Under the pieces are notes generated by a model that saw only the letters and a program-made list of their open reading frames with translations, was not told the DNA's origin and searched no databases. Below are positions 36,903 through 44,942 of a stretch of 64,000 nt of DNA, piece after piece; positions within the stretch are counted from its first letter, which is position 1, and each line of letters begins with the position of its first letter. This DNA comes from Faecalicatena fissicatena (lineage in GTDB: Bacteria > Bacillota > Clostridia > Lachnospirales > Lachnospiraceae): positions 1 to 64,000 of the forward strand of contig LDAQ01000056.1 in NCBI GenBank assembly GCA_001028025.1, written 5' to 3'. The position numbers were made by a program, and so were the translations under genes.

Positions 36903-37604
36903 TCACAATACAGCAAACAATACGGTAATTATGAGTGCACCGGCCATGAGCACTCCATCACCAGGATGCATCTGATTCAGGTAGTAACCCTGTTTCTTAC
37001 AGGGATTTTCGATCCCTCTGACTATGCAGGAAGAGGCCAGTTCGTCCGCAATTATTAAGGACCGAAAAACCATGGGGACAATGACATATTCCATTGTGTT
37101 AAGCGGGTGCCGGAGCACCTGAAACGGAGAGCGCAAAAATCCTCTTATCCGCATGGCATCCTTTACATCCGCAAACTCTGCCATAACCGATGGCATAAAG
37201 CGCAAAATGACGATGACCGTAAGCGTCACCCTGGTCGGCAGGGGCAGCTGCCGCAGTCCTGCAGTCAGTTTCCCCGAGGGTGCCTGCACCAGCAGATACA
37301 CCGGCATGAGGATTGGAACAAGCTCAATGATAAAAGAAAATGTCATCGGAGATGGAAAGCGAAGGCCAAGATTCAGATTGATCTGCAGCCACAGGTGGCA
37401 GATCAGGTAAACAGCCATAAACCCCAGACCTGTTTTTGCAAAACCGAGCACTGCCATCAGCCCGAACAGCAGACAGGTAAAAATAATTTGGAACCACATG
37501 TGCCCGGCAAGATAAGATACCGCACATGCGCATACAGTGATGAACAGCAGCGCCAGTACGTTAACCCGCCTGATTCGTTTTTCCTTCGCTTTTTCCCCGC
37601 TCAC
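36903..37604 (-). CDS. ECF transporter transmembrane (T) component
   Basis: A 233-residue EcfT-like protein with about five helices. The coupling region near residue 150 contains AMRIRGFLRSP, close to the A-R-G coupling motif of T components, and a second ASSCIVRGIENP follows. It links the double ATPase to the substrate-binding S component, whose gene overlaps by 4 bp. Confidence 0.88.
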   Translation of the reverse strand: MSGEKAKEKRIRRVNVLALLFITVCACAVSYLAGHMWFQIIFTCLLFGLMAVLGFAKTGLGFMAVYLICHLWLQINLNLGLRFPSPMTFSFIIELVPILMPVYLLVQAPSGKLTAGLRQLPLPTRVTLTVIVILRFMPSVMAEFADVKDAMRIRGFLRSPFQVLRHPLNTMEYVIVPMVFRSLIIADELASSCIVRGIENPCKKQGYYLNQMHPGDGVLMAGALIITVLFAVL

Positions 37605-38218
37605 TGAAGCACCCCGGCTTTTTGGAAGTGGCGGCGGAGAATACGGTTGCCGAACACACAGCCAAGGACGGACAAAACCACGGTGATTGCGCAGGCCCCA
37701 ATCATATGCCAGGGGCTGGAGAGCATATCAATCTGCATGTCAAAGACTTCCTGAGAGAATCCACTTGCAGAGGCCTGCTCCACATAAGAGTCCCATGCCG
37801 CCCAAATGGGAACGGCATTGCCGATCATCATACCCAGTCCCCAAACAGACCAGCTTATGGTATTGCGGAGCGGACTGCGGTAAGTATTTTTACCTGTCAT
37901 GGTAAGCTCACAAATAACTGCCACACCAACAAAGTAAGGAAGCAGAAATATATATCCGCTGAGTGCAAGAAGCGCTCCGTAGACAACACCCCACACAAGG
38001 AATATTCCATGTTTATTCAGCCGGTTTGCTGTGACAAGATAAAAGGTTGCGCACAGAAACATCTGAAGTCCGGCGCAGACATACAGATACAGGAACGGAA
38101 ACGGCAGCGTCAGCGGCCCCGTTACCCCGCTTACAACTAACGTCAGGACCATCATGGCCGCGATTGTCATAATATCACGGACAGTAATTTTCTTTTTGGT
38201 TTGATCTTGATTATTCAT
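37601..38218 (-). CDS. ECF transporter substrate-binding (S) component, MptD/Trep_Strep family
   Basis: A 205-residue integral membrane protein with about six helices, resembling the MptD (Trep_Strep) family of presumed ECF S components. The start MNNQDQTKK was chosen because AAGGAGA lies six bases upstream; the longer frame to 38404 lacks an RBS. S components define the substrate, and this family has no firmly established ligand that I know of. The gene is first in the run S-T-A-ABC-ABC and lies just after a TetR regulator. Confidence 0.82.
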   Translation of the reverse strand: MNNQDQTKKKITVRDIMTIAAMMVLTLVVSGVTGPLTLPFPFLYLYVCAGLQMFLCATFYLVTANRLNKHGIFLVWGVVYGALLALSGYIFLLPYFVGVAVICELTMTGKNTYRSPLRNTISWSVWGLGMMIGNAVPIWAAWDSYVEQASASGFSQEVFDMQIDMLSSPWHMIGACAITVVLSVLGCVFGNRILRRHFQKAGVLQ

Positions 38219-38330
38219 GGTAGTTCTCCTTTCAATTTCAAAACGCATCAGGTTAGATACAACTAACTCATGTTTAAAAAAATATACCCCCGGGTGGCTC
38301 TGCTGCATAACCGCAGAACAATATATGGCT

Positions 38331-38945
38331 CTATCCCCCATATATATTTTTCCACCCAGGGCGAAAAAAGTCCGCAATGAGACGAACCCGATTAAGCGCT
38401 TCATCCTTTGGCATATTGTGCCTTACAATCTCAAAAAAAGCATAATACTGTGCACTAAGCAGCACATGCAGATCCTGTTCAGAAATATCCGCACATGAAA
38501 AACCCTTTTCCCGCATGGCCCTAAGATACGCCATCGACTGCCGTTCTTCCTCCGCAATCAGCTCATCCACAAAATTTTCATAGAGGCTCCCCGCAGCACA
38601 GTTAATTAAAAGCACAAAAACATCCTTATTAGCAAATATGTACTCAATCATACCCAAAACGACTTCATCGGAAATCCCCCACATATCCTGCGGACGTCCT
38701 TCCTCCAGATACTCCACCCCTCTCTCATTCCCCTTCCGGTACATAGACAGCACATCCTCCGCCACAGGAGCAACCAGCGCCGCAAAAATACTCTCCTTAT
38801 CCGGAAAATACCGAAATACCGCCCCCGTAGTAAGCCCCGCCGTCTTAGCAATACTGCGAACCGACGCCTCCCCGTACCCCTTCTCAAGAAACTCCTCCTT
38901 CGCCAAATCCAGAATCCGCTGCTTAGTCACTTCCCCTTTACTCAT
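38331..38945 (-). CDS. TetR-family regulator of the ECF/ABC cluster
   Basis: A 204-residue repressor. Residues about 8-55 form the TetR helix-turn-helix (KQRILDLAKEEFLEKGY, SVRSIAKTAGLTTGAVFRYF). The C-terminal ligand domain is not family-specific. The start MSKGEVTK follows GGGGAGGTGA. It lies 112 bp upstream of the ECF S-component in the same orientation, so it probably controls the transporter genes, which is inference from order. Confidence 0.9.
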   Translation of the reverse strand: MSKGEVTKQRILDLAKEEFLEKGYGEASVRSIAKTAGLTTGAVFRYFPDKESIFAALVAPVAEDVLSMYRKGNERGVEYLEEGRPQDMWGISDEVVLGMIEYIFANKDVFVLLINCAAGSLYENFVDELIAEEERQSMAYLRAMREKGFSCADISEQDLHVLLSAQYYAFFEIVRHNMPKDEALNRVRLIADFFRPGWKNIYGG

Positions 38946-39110
38946 ACATTCACCTCCCCAAAAGATAGCACTGCTATTTTTTATATTATACACGGATACC
39001 AAAATTTGTCAAGACCGTCTCCCTAAAAAAGCAAAAACAACACCATTCCCATCCGTCTCCCCCGCCCGGAATCCCTTCCAGCAGATAAGTTTCCCGCCCG
39101 GATGCACCCA

Positions 39111-39435
39111 GCCTGAGGAAAGTGTGCCTTATGGCGGTACCGGACAGCGGGCAGCAAAATCGTGACAGGGCGCTTCGGGATGCGTTATCGGGGAATTACT
39201 GTCACTTCATCAAAATGGAAGCCAACATATGAATTTTCCCCAGGACTTCCAGTCCTGGGGAAAAGACGACTCAGCGAGAATGCATCCGGCATTCTCGCGC
39301 TTGTCGTCGGTATTCATCATGTTGGCTTCCATTTTGATTAGTGACAGTTATTCCCCGATACCGTATCCCGAAGCGCCCTGCCACGATTTTGCTGCCCGCT
39401 GTCCGGTACCGCCATAAGGCACACTTTCCTCAGGC
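39111..39435. repeat. Long structured fold-back element, copy 2 (inverted relative to copy 1)
   Basis: The arms 39111-39233 and 39312-39435 match at about 95 percent. The junction holds hairpin B, a 14-bp stem TTTTCCCCAGGACT (39234) with AGTCCTGGGGAAAA (39251), and hairpin A, outer GACGAC/GTCGTC (39265, 39303) with inner CGAGAATGC/GCATTCTCG (39275, 39289). Read on the plus strand it matches the minus strand of copy 1: GGATGCGT, CTTCATCAAAAT, the hairpin order, CAGCGAGAAT, ATTTTGATTAG and ATACCGTATCC all recur in order, while most stem bases differ yet stay paired. It occupies most of the 518-bp gap between tetR and the oxidoreductase gene. The flanks (38946-39110, 39436-39463) show nothing else. 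Confidence 0.87.
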
Positions 39436-39463
39436 GGACCTTCCCCCGCCGCAGTCCTATCTC

Positions 39464-40690
39464 CTAAATTCCCTCCCAGAGATACTTACCACGTTCACCA
39501 ACCTGATAGAAATCCCCGTAGTTAATATGGAATACATCTTTTTCTATCCCGCTGATGTCCACTTTATTCTTAATCAGGTACTGCCAGATTCCCGCATTGG
39601 AGATATCCCCCTGAAGGAGAATCCCCTCCACTCTGCCATCCCGCAGAATGGCTCTGTTATAATGTCTGCTGTCTTCCCTGACCTGAACCTCGTCGCCCTC
39701 TTCTGCCCGGATTTTTCCAACGCAGAGTGTGACAAGTCCAAAGAAATTGATTGTGTTTTTAGCCGCGTATGTATCCGTATATTCCGTCTCAATACCACAC
39801 ATATTTTTACCGGCTATACGTCCCTGGTCTGCCGCATTGGGCCAGATCCCGGAGAGTCCGGTCATATCGCCTGCAGCGTAGACATCCGCAGCATTCGTCT
39901 GCATATAGCTGTCTACCTTGATTCCCCGCTCACAGGCAATGCCGCTGCCATCAAGATATGCGGTACAAGGGCGTACCCCCGCCGCAGCAATGATCATATC
40001 ACAGGGAATTTCCTCTCCATTATCCAGAAGTACCTTATGGATTTTTCCATCGGCTTCGCATACTGCCTGATCTGCCTTTCTTCCAAGAAGAAAACGCACA
40101 CCGGCTTCTTCGAATAATTTCTGGTAAGCTACTGCACCGTGCTCATCCAGCTGAACCGGCAGTATCTGAGGCGCCATTTCTACAATAGTCACTTTCTTGC
40201 CGCGCTCCAGAAGTCCGTATGCTGCATCCAGCCCCACAAGGCCGGAACCGATGATCAGAATCTCCTGTGCATGCTCTGCTTCTTTTACAATTGCCTGCGC
40301 ATCCGGCAGATCCCTGAGTCCAAATACGTTAGATGCTTTTCTGAGTTCTCCCACCGGAGGAATACAGCTGTTCGCCCCTGTCGCAAGCAGCAGTTTGTCA
40401 TAACAGATGGTTTCACCGTTATCCAGCATGGCCTTCTTTTGCTCCGGGCAGACCTTGGATAGTCTGACACCACTCAGCCACTGAACATTATATTTTCCGA
40501 AAAAATCTTCCTCCGTAAAATCAAGGCCCTTTTCGTCTCTTTCTCCTGCAATATATTTATGCAGCATACAGCGGGAATGAATCTGTGTGTCCGCGGATAC
40601 CATAACGATCTTGGCAGATTCCTCCTGCGCTCTTATGACCTTCGCTGCTTCTATTCCTGCAACTCCGGCTCCGATAATTACATACTTCAT
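39464..40690 (-). CDS. FAD-dependent NAD(P)H oxidoreductase of the CODH operon
   Basis: A 408-residue pyridine nucleotide-disulfide-type flavoprotein. FAD-binding YVIIGAGVAGIEAA starts the protein, a second Rossmann motif ILIIGSGLVGLDAA lies near residue 148, and the conserved VYAAGDMTG closes the FAD site near residue 272. It lacks a redox-active CxxxxC pair, so it resembles the rubredoxin or ferredoxin:NAD reductases found next to CooS and CooF. It should pass electrons from CO oxidation, through CooF, to NAD(P) or another acceptor. The gap to cooF is 3 bp. Confidence 0.9.
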   Translation of the reverse strand: MKYVIIGAGVAGIEAAKVIRAQEESAKIVMVSADTQIHSRCMLHKYIAGERDEKGLDFTEEDFFGKYNVQWLSGVRLSKVCPEQKKAMLDNGETICYDKLLLATGANSCIPPVGELRKASNVFGLRDLPDAQAIVKEAEHAQEILIIGSGLVGLDAAYGLLERGKKVTIVEMAPQILPVQLDEHGAVAYQKLFEEAGVRFLLGRKADQAVCEADGKIHKVLLDNGEEIPCDMIIAAAGVRPCTAYLDGSGIACERGIKVDSYMQTNAADVYAAGDMTGLSGIWPNAADQGRIAGKNMCGIETEYTDTYAAKNTINFFGLVTLCVGKIRAEEGDEVQVREDSRHYNRAILRDGRVEGILLQGDISNAGIWQYLIKNKVDISGIEKDVFHINYGDFYQVGERGKYLWEGI

Positions 40691-40693
40691 CCG

Positions 40694-41140
40694 CTACACC
40701 TCCTCCACAAATATTGCCTTCGTCGGACAGGCAGCTACACAGGATGGCTCTCCGCCTGCATTTACACAAAAATCACACTTGATGACTTTGCTGTTCGTAA
40801 CGCTGTCCGGCTTCAGAACTCCGAAAGGACAGTTCATCACGCACATAAAGCAGGAGCCGCAGCGTTCCTCGTCATAGAACACATGGCCGCTTTCCGGATC
40901 TCTTTTAAGCGCGCCGCTCATACAGGACTTCACGCATTCCGGATCGTCACAGTGACGGCAGAACAGCGGCTTATATCTCCCTTTAGAATCCTTCAGTATA
41001 AAATTCCGGGACTCGTTTTTCGGATCAGTCATGTCCAGATCATATACAGTTCCCTCGTCTTCTCTGTGGGCCTGCATACAGGCAACGGAGCAGCTCTTAC
41101 AGCCATCACATTTATCATACTCAATCATGATTCGTCTCAT
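40694..41140 (-). CDS. cooF: CooF-like ferredoxin with four [4Fe-4S] motifs
   Basis: A 148-residue electron carrier with sixteen cysteines in four clusters of motifs: CDGCKSCSVAC, FCRHCDDPECVKSC, CGSCFMCVMNCPFG and the CDFC...CVAACPTKAI pair. This is the CooF/HycB arrangement. It takes electrons from the B cluster of carbon monoxide dehydrogenase and passes them on, here probably to the adjacent flavoprotein. It is encoded 17 bp after cooS and 3 bp before the flavoprotein gene. Confidence 0.93.
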   Translation of the reverse strand: MRRIMIEYDKCDGCKSCSVACMQAHREDEGTVYDLDMTDPKNESRNFILKDSKGRYKPLFCRHCDDPECVKSCMSGALKRDPESGHVFYDEERCGSCFMCVMNCPFGVLKPDSVTNSKVIKCDFCVNAGGEPSCVAACPTKAIFVEEV

Positions 41141-41157
41141 AAATTATCGATCCTCTC

Positions 41158-43041
41158 TTAAATATTCAGTCCCTGGCGTTTCTCCATCACGATCTGCTCC
41201 AGAATATCTGCAGATTCTTTCGCATCTCCGTTAATAATGACCTGTCCTCCGGTCAGATTCTTCATATCTTCTGTCAGTACCTGAACGGCTACCGGGCTTC
41301 CGGTTACAAACGGCGGCAGTCCCAGGTGGAGAGGCAGCCCCAGAGCCAGGCCGTAACAACCGTCAGCCAGAGCCTGCTCTTCCAGCCACTGTGCCGCAGA
41401 AAGTACCAGCGGAAGCTGAGGAAGGTCAACTCCCAGTTCCTCTGCAAGTTCGGTTGCCACGATTTCCAGACGCCCAATTGCCAGACATGGGCCAAAGTTC
41501 AGAACCGGCGGGATTCCCAGTGATTCACAGACTGCACGCAGCTTCGGTCCAGCGTATTTGGAGGCTTCCGGGGTCATCAGTCCGCAGTTCTCGATTCCGC
41601 CTGAAGAACATCCTGCAGTCAGTACGATGATATCTCTGGAAATCAGTTCTTTCACCAGATCAACGGTGAGTACGTCATGGCCTCCTGCAGTCAGGTTAGA
41701 ACATCCGACTACACCTGCAACTCCCTTGATATCGCCTGATACGATCAGATCAATCAGAGGCTTCCAGTTTCCGCCAAGGAATTTCTTCAGGGATACCTCA
41801 CTGACTCCGGTCAGTGTGTTTTCATAACCGTGGTCTTCCATCAGATTCATAGGAACGCTTCCCCTGCGTGCACTGTAAGACTCAATTACTTCGTCAATCA
41901 TCTCTTCGGTTACAGCCGGGCGGTTTTCAAAATCGAATTCTTTTAATTCCGCATTGGCTTTTTTGGCTACATTATCAATACAGATCTGCTTAATCTGCAG
42001 TTCATCACAGATCGGCTCGATTCCGGGCAAAGTACAGTTAAACTCTGAGATCACGGCATCAATCCCGCCGGTTGCAAGGATCGCTTCGCTTGTATAATTA
42101 TTGCCCGCGTGTCCGTCAAAAATCTCTGTATAGTGTGCGCCTCTCAGCTGCAGATCCTGCCCCACGCAGGTACAGCCTACCAGTTTAAACCCTTTCGCCC
42201 CGGCTTTTCTGGCTTTTTCAATGACATCCTCATCCGTCAGCCTATTTTGCAGGAAGGTAAACATAGAATGCTGATGTCCGGTGATCATGATATTAATATA
42301 ATCCGGATCAATGACTCTGAGCCCAACAGGCGCGAAACGTATCTCCGGTTCCCCAAGTACAACATCGTTAAGCAGGTTCGTCAGCACAAGCCCGTAGATA
42401 CCTGTGGAAATTCCCAGTTTAAGGCAGTCCAGCAACATATTAACGGGATCAGAATTCAGGTTGGTTGAACATTTTACAACACCGTGGAATACTTCTGATT
42501 TGGCCCCGCCCGGAAGAATCCCCAACTCTTTCCATTTGTCATAGCGTGGTTTATATGACATTTTCTCTGTCAGCTGCATCTTCTCATATTCCGGCAGGTA
42601 TAAATCTTTCAGAACCGCATCCGCAACGGCTTCTGCTTTTTTATGTACGTCCGCTTCTTCAATTCCCAAAATGGAAGCCAGGCGGTCCAATGTCTCAAGC
42701 CCTTTGATCTCCCCCTTGGTCTTTGCCACATTCTTCACGTTCAGGGCGGTATTTTCAACCACATGGATATAACAGCCTGATCCGGAAGCTACAGCTCTTA
42801 GAAGATTCCTGGTCACGATCGTATCTGCGTTCGCTCCACAGATCCCTCTCGGTGCTTTTGGCGTGATACGGCAGGGGCCGTTTGCACACAGACGGCAGCA
42901 TACCCCCTGCAGCCCGAATCCACACTTCGTACTCTGTCCCTCCACTCTGTGATGGGATGTCTCCATAGGCAGTTTTGCAATATAATCCTCCAGCGGCTTG
43001 TCTGCGCTTTTGCAGGTATTGCATCCATAACATTGATTCAT
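41158..43041 (-). CDS. cooS: Ni-dependent carbon monoxide dehydrogenase, catalytic subunit
   Basis: A 627-residue CooS that oxidises CO to CO2 at a Ni-Fe-S C cluster. The D and B cluster cysteines are in KCGFGLQGVCCRLCANGPCRI and GICGANAD. Candidate C-cluster ligands follow in order: His in TGHQHSMF, Cys in GCTCVGQD, EFNCTLPG, GVVGCSN, LTAGCSSGG and FGPCLAIGR. Several flanks differ from well-studied enzymes, which as I recall have HNP, QCIMP and GSCVDNSR, so this belongs to a less studied clade. An extra N-terminal CYGCNTC is also present. There is no acetyl-CoA synthase gene here, so the role is CO detoxification or energy use rather than the complete Wood-Ljungdahl pathway in this locus. 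Confidence 0.93.
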   Translation of the reverse strand: MNQCYGCNTCKSADKPLEDYIAKLPMETSHHRVEGQSTKCGFGLQGVCCRLCANGPCRITPKAPRGICGANADTIVTRNLLRAVASGSGCYIHVVENTALNVKNVAKTKGEIKGLETLDRLASILGIEEADVHKKAEAVADAVLKDLYLPEYEKMQLTEKMSYKPRYDKWKELGILPGGAKSEVFHGVVKCSTNLNSDPVNMLLDCLKLGISTGIYGLVLTNLLNDVVLGEPEIRFAPVGLRVIDPDYINIMITGHQHSMFTFLQNRLTDEDVIEKARKAGAKGFKLVGCTCVGQDLQLRGAHYTEIFDGHAGNNYTSEAILATGGIDAVISEFNCTLPGIEPICDELQIKQICIDNVAKKANAELKEFDFENRPAVTEEMIDEVIESYSARRGSVPMNLMEDHGYENTLTGVSEVSLKKFLGGNWKPLIDLIVSGDIKGVAGVVGCSNLTAGGHDVLTVDLVKELISRDIIVLTAGCSSGGIENCGLMTPEASKYAGPKLRAVCESLGIPPVLNFGPCLAIGRLEIVATELAEELGVDLPQLPLVLSAAQWLEEQALADGCYGLALGLPLHLGLPPFVTGSPVAVQVLTEDMKNLTGGQVIINGDAKESADILEQIVMEKRQGLNI

Positions 43042-43058
43042 AATCTTTCCTCCTTAAT

Positions 43059-43079
43059 ACTTGACTTTTTTAGTCTAGT
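43059..43079 (-). promoter_or_regulatory. Rrf2-type operator upstream of cooS
   Basis: The dyad ACTTGACT-N5-AGTCTAGT recurs, with only the central bases changed, upstream of the rrf2 gene at 43582-43602. It lies just upstream of the cooS RBS, where it could block initiation or elongation. Confidence 0.75.
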
Positions 43080-43159
43080 TTCGTTTTATAAAAAAATCCC
43101 TTTCCTGCTGAAAGGAATATTTTTTTAAATCTAACAGTGCTTCTCAGAGTCCTAATATA

Positions 43160-43546
43160 TCAGAACAAATCGAATAACCTGCGCGATTTGAGTTCTTCAA
43201 TCAATACTTTCTGTATCTTCATCAGTTCTGCATGTACTTTACAGGCATCCCCTGCGTTCCTGCTGCAGGTCTGTCTCATGCACGGCATAATCAAAGGTTC
43301 CGCATCCACCGCCGTCACCACATCGTAGAGTGTCAGCGATTTTAGATCCGTACCTAACCGGCAGCCTCCGGCCGCTCCCCGCTCCACTGCTACGAATCCG
43401 GCCTTCTGCAGCTTGCGGATAATCTTGTAAGCAAATGCTTCCGGTACTTCCTCCGCCTGGCAGATATCCTTAACCGTATGCTTCTCCTTGTCCTTCAGCG
43501 AACGCAGAATACGGATGGCATAATCATTTTCCCTTGTCAAAAGCAT
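43160..43546 (-). CDS. Rrf2-family regulator with three cysteines
   Basis: A 128-residue Rrf2/IscR-like protein. The winged helix occupies residues 1-60 (TVKDICQAEEVPEAFAYKIIRKL is the recognition region). Cysteines near residue 90-105 are spaced C-X4-C-X7-C (PCMRQTC, DAC), as in members that bind an Fe-S cluster, so redox, iron or CO could be sensed. It is encoded just upstream of cooS in the same orientation. Matching dyads in front of both genes predict autoregulation and control of the CODH operon. Confidence 0.92.
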   Translation of the reverse strand: MLLTRENDYAIRILRSLKDKEKHTVKDICQAEEVPEAFAYKIIRKLQKAGFVAVERGAAGGCRLGTDLKSLTLYDVVTAVDAEPLIMPCMRQTCSRNAGDACKVHAELMKIQKVLIEELKSRRLFDLF

Positions 43547-43581
43547 CGCAGCACCTCTCTTTCTATAAATGATACTAACAT

Positions 43582-43602
43582 ACTAGACTAAATTAGTCAA
43601 GT
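43582..43602 (-). promoter_or_regulatory. Rrf2-type operator upstream of the rrf2 gene
   Basis: On the minus strand ACTTGACT-N5-AGTCTAGT, nearly a perfect inverted repeat (GACTAA/TTAGTC core), matching the site at 43059-43079 in all 16 arm positions. Confidence 0.78.
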
Positions 43603-43764
43603 TTATTTTTACAGTCAAAAAGGATCTATTCACGGATAGATGAAAGGCACGCTATCGGTTGTTTTATGGTATGGCTCTAATGATATGCAGTGTATGCACA
43701 ACAGGTTCTGAACAGTAGCAAGATGACATTTTCCTCAACTATTGTAACTTCTACTACACTTTAA

Positions 43765-43788
43765 TTTTTTCTGCGAATATGCTATATT
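43765..43788 (+). promoter_or_regulatory. Promoter of the antisense RNA
   Basis: An extended -10, TGC-TATATT (43783-43788), stands about 7 bp before the predicted start of the small RNA; the -35 region is AT-rich and weak, as is usual with an extended -10. The bases between the rrf2 operator and this point (43603-43764) show no gene. Confidence 0.6.
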
Positions 43789-43794
43789 GAATTC

Positions 43795-43893
43795 AGAAAG
43801 AGAGCCGCCGCCCACATGGTGAAGTCTCAGGTGTGTTTTACGTCCTCACAGGGACGCGCCTACCCCGTATTGGTGACAGGGTAGGCATTTTTT
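43795..43893 (+). ncRNA. Antisense RNA (antitoxin) to the holin-like toxin mRNA
   Basis: A roughly 99-nt transcript is predicted from the extended -10 box to the intrinsic terminator GCCTACCC/GGGTAGGC (43858-43865, 43879-43886) followed by six T. Another hairpin, CGTCC/GGACG, lies just before the terminator. The RNA runs opposite to the 31-codon toxin gene and overlaps its stop codon and the whole 3' untranslated region, the geometry of TxpA/RatA-type systems, in which the antitoxin RNA pairs with the 3' end of the toxin mRNA. The ends are estimated from motifs only. Confidence 0.65.
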
Positions 43894-43987
43894 ATTTCCG
43901 CTTATTATGCCTGTCTATGGAGGTAAGTAATGCAATCAGAAATCCGCCGTCCAAAAACAGCAGCGACAACACTTGATAAGTGTCCAT
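43892..43987 (-). CDS. Type I toxin, putative holin-like peptide
   Basis: A 31-residue peptide beginning MDTYQVLSLLFLDGGFLIAL and ending in the basic tail RHNKRK. A short polar start with TY, one hydrophobic helix and a final N-K-K-like tail are the features of the putative holin-like toxin (Hol_Tox/TxpA-like) family. The start at 43987 is nine bases after GGGGAG; ATGs at 43993 and 43996 are in frame but too close to the RBS. CCGCC at 44023-44019 can pair with GGCGG in the RBS region (44005-44001), which would restrain translation, a common trait of type I toxins. It begins 52 bp after the AraC/GyrI gene. Confidence 0.75.
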   Translation of the reverse strand: MDTYQVLSLLFLDGGFLIALLTSIDRHNKRK

Positions 43988-44039
43988 CTGCATCATCTCC
44001 CCGCCAGCATCACAGGCAGGCGGACGCATCCGCTCACGC

Positions 44040-44942
44040 TTACTCGCTGATTTTCACAGCTGGTACTGAAAGTTTAGCTCCAGTACCTGCATCAGCCCCA
44101 AAGTTAAAACTCGGCGCTATGTCATCCCCCATTTTATACCCGTATGCCTCAGGATTGTATCTTTCTATCGCTGCATAAGCGCTCTCGATCGCTTTGCAGA
44201 AGTCTTCCTCATCCTCATATGGTTCCGTCTGAAAATACAGCATGACACACGGCTCCAGCTCTGCGGTTCTGTATTCATTCGGAAGCGGTTTGTCAAACTC
44301 TAATGGAACTTCTATTCCTGCCGCCATTTTTGAAAAGCCTTCTTCTACCAGGAATTCAGGCAGTTCCATGAGGGCGGCTGTATCGAATTTCTCTCCAATG
44401 CTGTTCAACAGGCCTTCCCATTCACAGCCAATCTCTTCACAGTATGAAAAATAATCCTCTGCACTTCGGGAGGGCAGATAAATCAGTTTCCTGGCAGGCC
44501 TTTCCTTTGCGGTTATCATACACAGACTCAAATCTTTGCTCATATTTGTTTCCTCCTTATATTTCAGCAATGCATAGTAGTGATTGATCGGATATTGGAC
44601 AAACATAGGGATCGGAATCAATTTTTCCCTGTATTCCGAAGGTGTCACATGAAAACGTCTGCAAAAAGAGCGCGTAAAACCTTCATGGGAAGTGAAATGG
44701 CTGTTCAGCGCAACCTGAAGCACGCTGTTTTTTGTGCCTGCCAGTTCATTAGCACTCTCGGTCAGGCATACTGCATTCACATAATCCTGGAGTGTCTTTC
44801 CCAGCTGCTGCTTGAAAATCCGATCTGCATGGCGCCTGGAATATCCGACCGCCCTGCATATTTTTTCTGTACTGAAGTCCTCTTCCTGAAAATGCGCCTT
44901 TATATACGCCTGCATTCTCAGCACTGCCTCAATCTCATTCAT
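44040..44942 (-). CDS. AraC-family regulator with GyrI-like effector domain
   Basis: A 300-residue regulator. Residues 1-105 are the two AraC helix-turn-helices (STEKICRAVGYSRRHADRIFK; SHEGFTRSFCRRFHVTPSEYR). Residues about 135-295 form a GyrI/Rob-type ligand domain, which binds small hydrophobic or cationic compounds. Such proteins often activate drug-efflux or stress genes, but none is adjacent. It may be monocistronic. Its start is a plain ATG at 44942. Confidence 0.88.
   Translation of the reverse strand: MNEIEAVLRMQAYIKAHFQEEDFSTEKICRAVGYSRRHADRIFKQQLGKTLQDYVNAVCLTESANELAGTKNSVLQVALNSHFTSHEGFTRSFCRRFHVTPSEYREKLIPIPMFVQYPINHYYALLKYKEETNMSKDLSLCMITAKERPARKLIYLPSRSAEDYFSYCEEIGCEWEGLLNSIGEKFDTAALMELPEFLVEEGFSKMAAGIEVPLEFDKPLPNEYRTAELEPCVMLYFQTEPYEDEEDFCKAIESAYAAIERYNPEAYGYKMGDDIAPSFNFGADAGTGAKLSVPAVKISE

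Noticed and set aside
43795..43893. Riboswitch upstream of a gene
   Set aside because: No known aptamer core was recognised, and no plus-strand gene follows the terminator. The opposite-strand toxin gives a better explanation as an antisense RNA.
43930..44178. Plus-strand 82-codon frame with a GGAGG-like box before its ATG
   Set aside because: It runs antisense through the toxin and the end of the AraC/GyrI gene. The apparent RBS comes from the reverse complement of the toxin coding sequence, and the translation has no recognisable feature.
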